Shown: in pieces, positions 1 to 6,867 of the stretch | Numbering within the stretch: position 1 is the stretch's first letter | Layout of the letters: every line of letters begins with the position of its first letter | Source: an uncultured Lachnospiraceae bacterium | GTDB taxonomy: Bacteria; Bacillota; Clostridia; Lachnospirales; Lachnospiraceae | DNA length: 7,670 nucleotides | NCBI GenBank assembly: GCA_910583965.1 | Contig: CAJUAE010000135.1 | Coordinates: 1-7,670 of the forward strand | Direction: 5' to 3' | The notes under the pieces: generated by a model | What the model was told of the DNA's origin: nothing | What the model saw: only the letters and a program-made list of their open reading frames with translations | Database searches by the model: none | Position numbers and translations under genes: made by a program

Positions 1-413
1 GATTCATGTCAGGAAAGAAATTTCCTTTATAGACACAAGATTTTTTACAGTCTCCCAACATTTGAATCTGGCGTTGGCACCGCGTAGGCAAATTAAACTT
101 TATTCATCTGCATATAACCTATAAATGCTTATTTTTTCAAGGATAACCTCACAATTGTCTCCACATGCCGTGAGTGGGGAATAAAGATGCACCCACCTTA
201 GCTTGCTGGGTAAATTTGAGCCATAAAATATTACCTATCTGGATATATTTTAGATGTCTACTCTCACATTAACTTTATAATACAAAAATATCACCCCAAC
301 AGTTCTTGGCAAACCAATCCAAATTTAGTATTTTCGTTGTCTTTGTTAAAACAAAGCACCTCACTTACTTATCGTTTTTTGATTATTCTACAATATACCT
401 CATCGTAAGATAT
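1..413. other. Unassigned flank downstream of the defence operon
   Basis: No gene, tRNA or clear terminator can be supported in these 413 bases. On the minus strand two stop-free stretches read like protein. One spans 291-368 (25 codons, containing CFNKDNENTKFGLVCQELLG). The other spans 100-234 (44 codons, ending ISIYRLYADE before TAA). Neither has a convincing start or Shine-Dalgarno sequence and I do not recognise either, so they may be remnants of a decayed gene or chance. A small palindrome, CTTTGTTAAAACAAAG (341-356), lies about 60 bases past the helicase stop codon. It has no T-run on the minus-strand side, so I do not call it a terminator. A second short hairpin (11-26, AGGAAA/TTTCCT) is equally weak. 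Confidence 0.4.
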
Positions 414-2312
414 TTATATAATCTCTATATTCCAACCAAATTCTGTTAATTCTTTTTGAAGCTCATGTGATATACTATCTTCAAGCATGGCTAGGCATAT
501 CAAACCTTTCGCCCTAGTCATTGCAACATATTGACATTTTAGACGCTGTTTGTTCCTTTGACCTAATTTTCCACTCTTTCCCGCTAACCATGGCAAAATG
601 GAACTTAAATTATATTCATAATACTTTGTTTCCAAAATTAACGTTGCTAAATGTGTCCTTCCTTTTGACGAATGTATACTGCCAAATTTTAATTCCACAC
701 TTCTGCCACTTACACTGTCCTTGTATAAAAACTTATTTGTACTTTTGCTATCCGATTCCTGTCCTTCATTCTCTGTAGACCCTTTCCATTCAACAAATTT
801 TTCTTTTTTTATTTTATCTTTATCAATGAAATCGCAGAAAACTTCATATATATACTCTAAAGTATTGTTCCACTCCTTTTGTGAGGAATAATCCATATTA
901 CAAATAAATAATAGTTTTTCTCTTACACTGTGACTTGGCATATTTCCTACAATTGTTCTAAACGCCGAATTTGAATACTTTATCTCTTTTTTCGGGGACA
1001 TTTTAGTTAACTTCAAAATCCCCTTACATATCCAATCGACTTTTTTAGCAAATTCCCCCGTTTTACATAACTGTTCTTCTGCTATATAAAAATAGTCTAT
1101 CAGTTGTGTCGGAGTTGTTTTCTTTGTTTCTGGATTATATTCAGAATAGTAATTGCTTAATCGTACAGCAATCTCAATCTCAATCTCATTATCATTATCA
1201 TTTAATTTATGAACCATTCCCAACACATGGCAGCCATACTTTTCATACTTTAATATTTCATCGTCTGAAAAGGTATGTAATAATAACTCTGCATATTTCT
1301 GTAATACTTTCCCTTCCTGTCCATGTTTAAATAAAAAAATTGTATGTCTAGGATTGGCATTAAAAAAACACTTTCCTTCCCCAACCATTACTCTTTTATC
1401 TAAAGCTACGCCATTAGACAATACTGCAATAGACTCTATAAATCTTTTACTGTTAAGCATTTCTATGCAGGATTGTCTTGGAAAAACATTTACCTCTTCC
1501 ATTCTTTCATACGAATTAAAAATAGCCTGGTTGCTATCCCCATATGCCTGATAAAAGACATTTTCAGATGCATTTTCATATAATTTATTTATCAGATCCC
1601 AAATTTCACTTTTTGTATCCTGTGCTTCATCTATAAACATAATCGGAAATCTTTGTTGAAATATTTCTCGAATAATTGGCTTTTTCTCCACTCCAAGGAA
1701 AGAATACTTTTCCATTTCATTAAATGTAAATTCTCCACGTTTTCGGGATTCTGTCGTAACCTTAATTAATGCCTTATATGTAGAACTTGATTCACTGCAT
1801 GCCACATTAAATTCATATGGTAATTTTACGGGATCACATATCCGTTTATCCTTTCCATTACGCTCTAGCCATCCTTTCACAAATATACTATTCCACCTAC
1901 GTTCAGTCACGAAATCTGTATCCACGATATTCACCGGAATATTGCAGCTCCTAAGAAATGGCATTGAAATAAATATATCCATAAACGACTGAAATGTACC
2001 TATAAAATGAGGATATGATAACAGCTTTTTCCCGACATCCAATGTGCCTAGCCGTTCTTGTATTTCTTCTCTTGCAACATTGGTATGTGACAAAACACAA
2101 ATTCCCCGTCCTTCTTCATTCCATTTTTTTGCCAATATTGCAAGCTTAGCTACCAGCAATGTCGTCTTACCACTTCCTGGGCATGCATGTACATCTGTGC
2201 CAGACATGTTTTTCAAAATGTTTATTCAGCAATCATCAAATTCTATATCTGGCATAATTGTTTTAATCCACTCAATATCTTTGTCAGTTATTACAATGTC
2301 AATTCCATTCAT
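414..2312 (-). pseudogene. UvrD/Rep-family (GajB-like) helicase, interrupted by an in-frame TGA at codon 29
   Basis: This is a superfamily 1 DNA helicase of the kind paired with OLD nucleases in Gabija-like defence systems; its inferred role is DNA-dependent ATP hydrolysis supporting the nuclease. The motifs, in full-length numbering (632 codons), are: I ACPGSGKTT at 43-51, Ia LSHTNVARE near 74, II IDEAQD at 227-232, III AYGDSNQAIF at 256-265, V SIHSSKGRT at 545-553 and VI VAMTRAK at 596-602. The natural start is ATG 2312, 12 nt after the nuclease stop, with AGAGG nine bases upstream. It begins MNGIDIVITDKDIEWIK. The same frame then meets TGA at 2226-2228 and continues INILKNMSGTDV into motif I with no frameshift, which suggests CGA (Arg) to TGA. 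An ORF from TTG 2216 gives 600 aa lacking the Q-motif-like N-terminus. An internal start at TTG 2216 or ATG 2207 has no Shine-Dalgarno sequence. It is longer than the 494-aa GajB prototype as I recall it, so the exact subtype is uncertain. Confidence 0.85.
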
Positions 2313-2321
2313 AACCAAACA

Positions 2322-2326
2322 CCTCT
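2322..2326 (-). promoter_or_regulatory. Ribosome binding site deciding the helicase start
   Basis: AGAGG overlaps the TAG stop of the upstream nuclease gene and lies nine bases before ATG 2312. It fixes the authentic helicase start upstream of the in-frame TGA. The downstream TTG 2216 and ATG 2207 have no comparable site. Confidence 0.75.
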
Positions 2327-4196
2327 ATACATTTAAGCTAGATGTAACATACTTTATAGCCTCAACCAAATACTTTGGAAAAAGTTTCTCCATTTCATCT
2401 ACTGCTTTATCTAAATATTTCTCTTCTATATGAGTAGCAAAGAACTGTGCAAATTCTGCCTTTGATATGTATTTCTTCCTAAAAAAAGAATATATATATG
2501 AAGCTTTTTCTTCTTCCGAACTATATTTGGCATATATATCCGTATACTCTGCTAATAATTTTTCCTTATCTGACTCTATCAATTCTATCGCCCTCATTTC
2601 AGCAATAACATCTAACATATCCATTGCTAAATCCGTTTTAGCAAGTTCATATTCCAATGTCCACTGTTCAGGAATATAGACCTTCACATACTGTCCCTCT
2701 GACTTATTTTTTATTGCATCCACATATGCTTTCTTGTCAGTTATTTCTGATTCTACTTTCCATTTACGACCCTTTGGCCATTTTTCCTTGTCCCTGTAAT
2801 CGGAATTTATACATATCGCTGGCGCGCAATCTGGAAGAACATCTCTGTCTGTAATACACGCTACTGGTAGTTTCAACCAATCACCATTTTTCCTTTGGAA
2901 TACATTTGCATATCGCATGAGCCCTGTGCTTTTCACATCAACAATTGAAATTCCATAATCAGTCAAGTTTCTTCCTATCAACTTCGCTATTGCAGGCAAT
3001 AACAACTCTTCTCCCGGTCCTTCAACTATTAATACACCTTTTGCAAAAAACAGATTTGCTTTGGTAGCATCTAAATATCTCTCCAAATACTTATAATCAT
3101 TTTCATCTAAGCAAGTATATTGTTTTCCCATCGGATATGCTTGATGATCCTGTAATATAACTAAATTATTTAATTCTACCACTGATGTTAACATCAATGA
3201 ATGCGTTGTCATAATTATCTGTTGGTTCTTCTTTCCTCCTTGTAAGGATTGCATCATTTTTAACTGTCGTTGCGCATGTATGTGCGCCTCTGGTTCCTCA
3301 ATTAACATAAAGGAACTGTTTTCGTCATCACTATTTAATAGCATTTCACATGCCATACTTAATAAGTTACTTGTACCCAATCCAACATTCCCATAATTAT
3401 CGGAATTCGCATTATGCACTCGTAAATCCAATTTTTCTAATAGTGAATATACTTTCCTCTCCTCTGTATTGCCTAAACCGGATACAACAATTTCTGTGTC
3501 CAGTGTATCACCATTTAACATCATTTTTTGCTTTAATATATCTTTTACATTCTCATTTACCTGCTTTATCTGTTCATGATTTGCTAACAAATAATTAGAT
3601 AAATCAAATATTCCTGATAGTGACAACGTGCTTAAATCGGCACCCGATTCATATTTATCAATTCCAGAATTCAATCCGGATATACTACTCATAATCTGTG
3701 CTAATCTTGAATTTCTTCCCGACCTCATTTGTGCATATGCATCTCTTAAAGGTCTCAAATAAGTTACCCTCAATAACTCTCTTGCTTCTGGCGAGGGAGC
3801 CGATACATCACCATTTTTTCCACATGTCAAATTAACCAAAGTTCGATTGGGCTTTACATTTTTCATGTACTTTGCAGTCCAATTTAAATATAATTTTTCA
3901 TCCGTTTTAGTATATGTTAGACATTCCATGAATGCCGCCTTCTCCTTCAATGACAGGTCAGAAAAACATATGGATATACGAATTTCTTTTTCTGTATTTT
4001 CATTGTGAAAATCCGATGACTCAACCTTATACCAGTTTTGATCTGTTGTTCCCAGAACATATCGTATAGCATCTATTACGGTGGACTTTCCAGAATCATT
4101 TTCTCCAACTAAAACTGTTATTCCCGGATTAAGTCTAAATATTGTTTCTTGACCGATACCCCTAAAATTTTCGATTTTCACAAATGAAATATACAT
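2325..4196 (-). CDS. OLD-family ATPase-TOPRIM endonuclease, GajA-like
   Basis: This 623-aa protein is an ABC/SMC-type ATPase joined to a TOPRIM nuclease, the architecture of OLD proteins. Members encoded next to a UvrD helicase are the GajA component of Gabija-type defence, where the nuclease nicks or cleaves phage DNA. Residues 1-39 contain KIENFRG and Walker A GENDSGKS (31-38). A signature-like GLGTSNLL lies at 272-279, Walker B FMLIEEPEAH from 296, and the H-loop MTTHS near 329-333. The TOPRIM part has VEGPGEE (391-397) and the DxD-type TDRD (449-452), with an OLD-type QWTLEYELA at 511-519. All expected acidic residues are present, so the enzyme looks intact. I chose ATG 4196 because GGAGG lies five bases upstream; the more distal in-frame GTG at 4208 overlaps that site. 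It follows rloB by 11 nt and precedes the helicase by 12 nt. At 623 aa it is somewhat longer than the 578-aa prototype GajA as I recall it. Confidence 0.9.
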   Translation of the reverse strand: MYISFVKIENFRGIGQETIFRLNPGITVLVGENDSGKSTVIDAIRYVLGTTDQNWYKVESSDFHNENTEKEIRISICFSDLSLKEKAAFMECLTYTKTDEKLYLNWTAKYMKNVKPNRTLVNLTCGKNGDVSAPSPEARELLRVTYLRPLRDAYAQMRSGRNSRLAQIMSSISGLNSGIDKYESGADLSTLSLSGIFDLSNYLLANHEQIKQVNENVKDILKQKMMLNGDTLDTEIVVSGLGNTEERKVYSLLEKLDLRVHNANSDNYGNVGLGTSNLLSMACEMLLNSDDENSSFMLIEEPEAHIHAQRQLKMMQSLQGGKKNQQIIMTTHSLMLTSVVELNNLVILQDHQAYPMGKQYTCLDENDYKYLERYLDATKANLFFAKGVLIVEGPGEELLLPAIAKLIGRNLTDYGISIVDVKSTGLMRYANVFQRKNGDWLKLPVACITDRDVLPDCAPAICINSDYRDKEKWPKGRKWKVESEITDKKAYVDAIKNKSEGQYVKVYIPEQWTLEYELAKTDLAMDMLDVIAEMRAIELIESDKEKLLAEYTDIYAKYSSEEEKASYIYSFFRKKYISKAEFAQFFATHIEEKYLDKAVDEMEKLFPKYLVEAIKYVTSSLNV

Positions 4197-4201
4197 ACGT
4201 A

Positions 4202-4206
4202 CCTCC
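4202..4206 (-). promoter_or_regulatory. Ribosome binding site deciding the OLD nuclease start
   Basis: GGAGG sits five bases before ATG 4196 and four bases after the rloB TAG stop begins to clear. An in-frame GTG at 4206-4208 overlaps this site and so cannot use it. This supports ATG 4196 as the start and suggests translational coupling to rloB. Confidence 0.75.
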
Positions 4207-4207
4207 A

Positions 4208-4855
4208 CTATAAAGTGACCTTACCCTTAATTTCTGCCACCAGTTCATGCACCGTCGTACACGGACACATTTCTGATGGCTTTATTTTTCCTTCTCTTTT
4301 ACACTGCTCCAGTTTCTGTTGTGCTATTTGAATTGCCTTTTCCTCATCACCGGCTTTACAGATTTTTTCATACATGTGTTCATCTGCTTTGGAATACTTC
4401 TGTGTAGTTTTGGTTTCATATACTCGTCCAAACTCTGAGCAGCATGTCCATGAATCCGGAATTGCTGGCATGACGCCAAAGTAGGCATACATCCATATTT
4501 CAAAACAGGGGTTGGACCATCCCACCTGTATTCCTTTACCAATTGCCTCTGTAATAATGTCATCAAATCCCTGCACCTGATCTCTATCAAATACAATCCA
4601 AGGAATACGATATTGTGCATCGTATGCAGTAAGTTCCAAACATTTATCTATCATGGTACGTGTCTTGGTCTCTACAACCTTAATCACGAGTTTGTTTCTA
4701 ACATTTTCTGGCAAAGTCTGATGAAGTCCAGTAAAAAAGCAGCGCTCCGTAGCCTCTGTGTCTGTAACAATCAAATATTAGCCTAATTCCGGCACTTTGA
4801 ATTGTTTCCCCTGCTCTCGCGATTTTCTGTTACCTGTTCTGTCCTTCTTCGCCAT
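4208..4855 (-). pseudogene. rloB: RloB-family (AbiLii-like) protein, interrupted by an in-frame TAA at codon 26
   Basis: RloB proteins pair with an AAA ATPase (RloA, AbiLi) in abortive-infection-type phage defence. The molecular activity is not shown here; the acidic layout is TOPRIM-like, which suggests a nuclease by inference. In full-length numbering (215 codons) the motifs are VTDTEATE (30-37), VFDRD (88-92), SNPCFEIWM (114-122) and TTVHELV (200-206). ATG 4855 is the natural start: it lies 2 nt after the ATPase stop, with AGAGG seven bases upstream inside the end of that gene. It gives a Lys/Arg-rich N-terminus, MAKKDRTGNRKSREQGKQFK. The frame then meets TAA at 4778-4780 and continues directly as YLIVTDTEATE, where family members as I remember them have GYYLIV. 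A one-base change of a Tyr codon would explain it. A 188-aa product could start at TTG 4774, with AGG seven bases upstream, but it would begin inside the first core strand. Confidence 0.85.
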
Positions 4856-4857
4856 AC

Positions 4858-6120
4858 TCAATCCTCTTTAAATATATCAATACTCTTTAAGTTAGGAATC
4901 GCACCATACTTTCCAATTAGATAATTTTTCTCATAGCTCTCATCCTTACGAATACGGGAACCATCCTCATCAACAAAATCAGCCAATGAATACAGGGTGG
5001 ACACTCCCCTTTCATCTTTTTCTACAAACCAGATTTCATCACGACGCAACAACTGGTTAGACAACTGCCATGTGTCATGGGTTGTAAATACAAGCTGAGC
5101 GTGATTGGTGTTCATTTCAGGATTTAAGAATGCAATCAGAATATTTCTTACAAGCAATGGATGCAGACGGGCATTTAATTCATCAATGAAGAAAACGCTC
5201 CCCTTCTCCATTACCTCCTGTAATTCCGGATACAGTGCAAACATCTTCAAGGTTCCAGCAGATTCCAGTCCCAAAGAAATTTCTGCCATCTCATCGGAAT
5301 CAATCATCTTGTGAAGTGCATTAATCTTATATCTCTCTTCCTTAGATTCTCCCTCCTGCGGAACTTTTTCTATTCTAAAATCCTTGATATGCTCATCAAA
5401 AGACGCAAAATACTCTACAACCTTCTGTTGAACATTTTTATCATTCACAAATCCTTTCGGCAATCTTCGTGACATGAAAAAATTTGTAAAAGGATCTCCA
5501 AAATCAGCAAACTCGTTTGCAAGGAACCAATCCCTGACTGCCTTACACTTGCCAATCTTCAACTTTGCTCCCAAAGAAATAACAAGTACCTGTTTTTCCA
5601 ACGCCACTTTGATGTTATCCCTGCTACTCTTAGGGAATCCTGATAAATCCAGTTCTTCATCAATTACTCCACGATAGAATATAGTGCTATACTTTCTCGC
5701 AGTCTTTGCCTTGGAATTAAGCCACTCTTCAGTTATACCTTCCTTATTGATACAGAAACCATAGTTATATGTTCTTTCAGACTTATCTTCAGGCAATGTA
5801 AAATATACCTCAAAACTGGATTCTGCATTAGCAGAAACAGAATCAAACAAAAACGGAGTTGGTCGCAACTCCTCAAACTTTTCCTCTTCATCACCATATT
5901 TGAAAGAATTTGCAACATAGTCAGACATATATTCAAAAGCATTGTATATATTGGACTTTCCACTTGCATTTGCACCATAAATGGCAGCAACCGGCAAAAC
6001 CTTCTCACTGCCAACCGTCATTACTCTTTCCGAAAACTCTGTCATCCTTGCCGCGGACAAATCCAAAGCAGCCTCTTCTCTAAATGAATTGAAATTTTTA
6101 AAATTAAATTGAATTAACAT
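4858..6120 (-). CDS. RloA/AbiLi-like AAA ATPase (AAA_15/AAA_21 type)
   Basis: This is a 420-aa ATP-binding protein of the SMC/ABC-like class that partners RloB in AbiL/RloAB-type systems. It probably senses infection or gates the effector by ATP-driven assembly; that role is inferred from related ATPase-effector pairs. Visible motifs are FKNFNSF (7-13), Walker A GANASGKS (49-56), signature LGLESAGT (283-290), Walker B SVFFIDELNARLHP (308-321) with the family's typical ELNARLHP, and the H-loop FTTHD (345-349) followed by LLRRDEIWFVEKD. Length is normal and there is no interruption. The ATG start is supported by an AGGGTGA ribosome binding site nine bases upstream and a strong promoter about 30 bases before it. 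It is the first gene of the operon, and its last codons carry the ribosome binding site for rloB. Confidence 0.9.
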   Translation of the reverse strand: MLIQFNFKNFNSFREEAALDLSAARMTEFSERVMTVGSEKVLPVAAIYGANASGKSNIYNAFEYMSDYVANSFKYGDEEEKFEELRPTPFLFDSVSANAESSFEVYFTLPEDKSERTYNYGFCINKEGITEEWLNSKAKTARKYSTIFYRGVIDEELDLSGFPKSSRDNIKVALEKQVLVISLGAKLKIGKCKAVRDWFLANEFADFGDPFTNFFMSRRLPKGFVNDKNVQQKVVEYFASFDEHIKDFRIEKVPQEGESKEERYKINALHKMIDSDEMAEISLGLESAGTLKMFALYPELQEVMEKGSVFFIDELNARLHPLLVRNILIAFLNPEMNTNHAQLVFTTHDTWQLSNQLLRRDEIWFVEKDERGVSTLYSLADFVDEDGSRIRKDESYEKNYLIGKYGAIPNLKSIDIFKED

Positions 6121-6148
6121 GTTACTATCTCACCCTCTTTCTACTTTT

Positions 6149-6176
6149 ATTATATACAGTTTTTTATAAAAATCAA
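6149..6176 (-). promoter_or_regulatory. Sigma-A-type promoter for the four-gene operon
   Basis: Reading on the minus strand, TTGATT (6171-6176) and a perfect TATAAT (6149-6154) are separated by 16 bases. Transcription would begin around 6142, leaving a 5' leader of roughly 20 bases before the ATPase ATG at 6120. Inter-gene gaps of 2-12 nt downstream make this the likely promoter for all four genes. I see no operator dyad overlapping it. Confidence 0.75.
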
Positions 6177-6332
6177 CATTCATATTTGATTTTTTCTCAT
6201 ATTCTTGCTGATTTTAATTAATATATGGATAAATCTCCCGATTCATAGAATGATTAACTCAAATAATATTTGTTCTATATCTCCTTTAATCGGATATCTA
6301 ACAGATGCTTAGCACTGTCCAACTCCATTTTC

Positions 6333-6542
6333 TTAAAATGACAAGTATCTCCACAAGACAGAGTTCTTTTCGTCTGTATGCTCCTTTTCTTTCAATCTCA
6401 AAGCATGTAGGTATCTGCAATTTCCATGAATACCGATAGAAATTGGTTGTTCTTTACTATCCTCAACAAGAGAAACTATTGTTTTTGCTATAGCTTCATT
6501 ATTAAGTAAATCAACCGTAGCATCATTATCAGATAAAATCAT
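6333..6542 (-). pseudogene. N-terminal stump of a KAP-type P-loop NTPase
   Basis: The reading frame starts MILSDNDATVDLLNNEAI and runs to EQPISIGIHG, which matches from memory the N-terminus of KAP-family P-loop ATPases, where GIHGDWGAGKS would follow. Here similarity stops at Gly40 (codon 6423-6425), and the frame continues with an unrelated tail (NCRYLHALRLKEKEHTDEKN...) to a TAA at 6333. Walker A and everything after it are missing, so the piece cannot be a working ATPase. ATG 6542 is the best start because GGAGGAG lies nine bases upstream; the longer in-frame reading from GTG 6560 would consume that site. Full KAP proteins run to several hundred residues. The intact ancestor may have been another defence gene of this island; that is inference. 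A further fragment in another frame (MELDSAKHLLDIRLKEI, 6275-6328) follows it, of unknown origin. Confidence 0.7.
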
Positions 6543-6610
6543 TTTATTCGGCTCCTCCACTACGCTCAGTCTTTATAAACCAATAGTAGTTTTAATAAGA
6601 TATTATAAAT

Positions 6611-6628
6611 GATGCTGGGGGCAAAAGG
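6611..6628 (+). repeat. Left terminal inverted repeat of the MITE-like element
   Basis: GATGCTGGGGGCAAAAGG differs from the reverse complement of the right end only at position 11 (G here, T in the other copy). Confidence 0.8.
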
Positions 6629-6747
6629 GTATTTATGAAAAATGAGTTGTGCAGTTTCTATTAAAAAATAATCTTTAAAAGTGCTGCTTGGAATGTGTTT
6701 TCAATTTATTTGTTGTATATTTTCACAACGTCTATTCTACGAATTGA

Positions 6748-6765
6748 CCTTTTGACCCCAGCATC
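6748..6765 (-). repeat. Right terminal inverted repeat of the MITE-like element
   Basis: CCTTTTGACCCCAGCATC pairs with the left end over 17 of 18 positions and abuts the second copy of the TTATAAAT duplication. Confidence 0.8.
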
Positions 6766-6800
6766 TTATAAATTTATATTACCTTATATTTTTTATTTCG

Positions 6801-6819
6801 AAAGTGATGATATCACTTT
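6801..6819. other. Perfect inverted repeat between the winged-helix gene and the MITE
   Basis: AAAGTGAT and ATCACTTT form an 8-bp perfect dyad around a 3-base centre, about 50 bases past the stop codon of the winged-helix ATP-binding gene. There is no T-run after the stem on the minus strand, so it is a poor intrinsic terminator for that gene. It could be an operator or a transcript-end hairpin; the sequence alone does not decide. Confidence 0.4.
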
Positions 6820-6867
6820 GGAACTTTATATCACTATCTACTATATATCTCTTACTGCCTAATCAAC

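Larger units (their letters stand above)
6603..6773. mobile_element. MITE-like element with 8-bp target site duplication
   Basis: The element itself spans 6611-6765 (155 bp). Its left end GATGCTGGGGGCAAAAGG (6611-6628) is the reverse complement of its right end CCTTTTGACCCCAGCATC (6748-6765) with one mismatch in 18. Directly outside both ends lies the identical octamer TTATAAAT (6603-6610 and 6766-6773), the expected duplication of the target site. The interior is AT-rich with no usable reading frame, so it would have to be moved by a transposase encoded elsewhere. An 8-bp duplication fits several insertion-sequence families, and I cannot assign one from the ends alone. It landed about 60 bases upstream of the KAP stump's start, probably in that gene's upstream region. 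Confidence 0.8.

Noticed and set aside
341..356. CTTTGTTAAAACAAAG palindrome as the operon terminator
   Set aside because: The stem is short and AT-rich and is not followed by a T-run on the minus strand.
521..3598. Plus-strand open frames of 65-129 codons over the helicase and nuclease genes
   Set aside because: They lie antisense to clearly conserved proteins, have low-complexity Leu/Ser/Ile/His-rich translations and show no ribosome binding sites or recognisable domains.
414..4855. Stop-codon reassignment as the explanation for the two in-frame stops
   Set aside because: One stop is TAA and the other TGA, and the two ATPase genes and the winged-helix gene contain no internal stops, so a changed genetic code does not fit.
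4324..6014. Minus-strand frames overlapping rloB (4324-4620) and the RloA-like gene (5733-6014)
   Set aside because: They are out-of-frame shadows of genes with full family motifs.
6275..6328. Short minus-strand frame MELDSAKHLLDIRLKEI after the KAP stump
   Set aside because: It is only 17 residues from its ATG, the frame upstream holds stops, and it matches nothing I recognise; at most a fragment left by the deletion.
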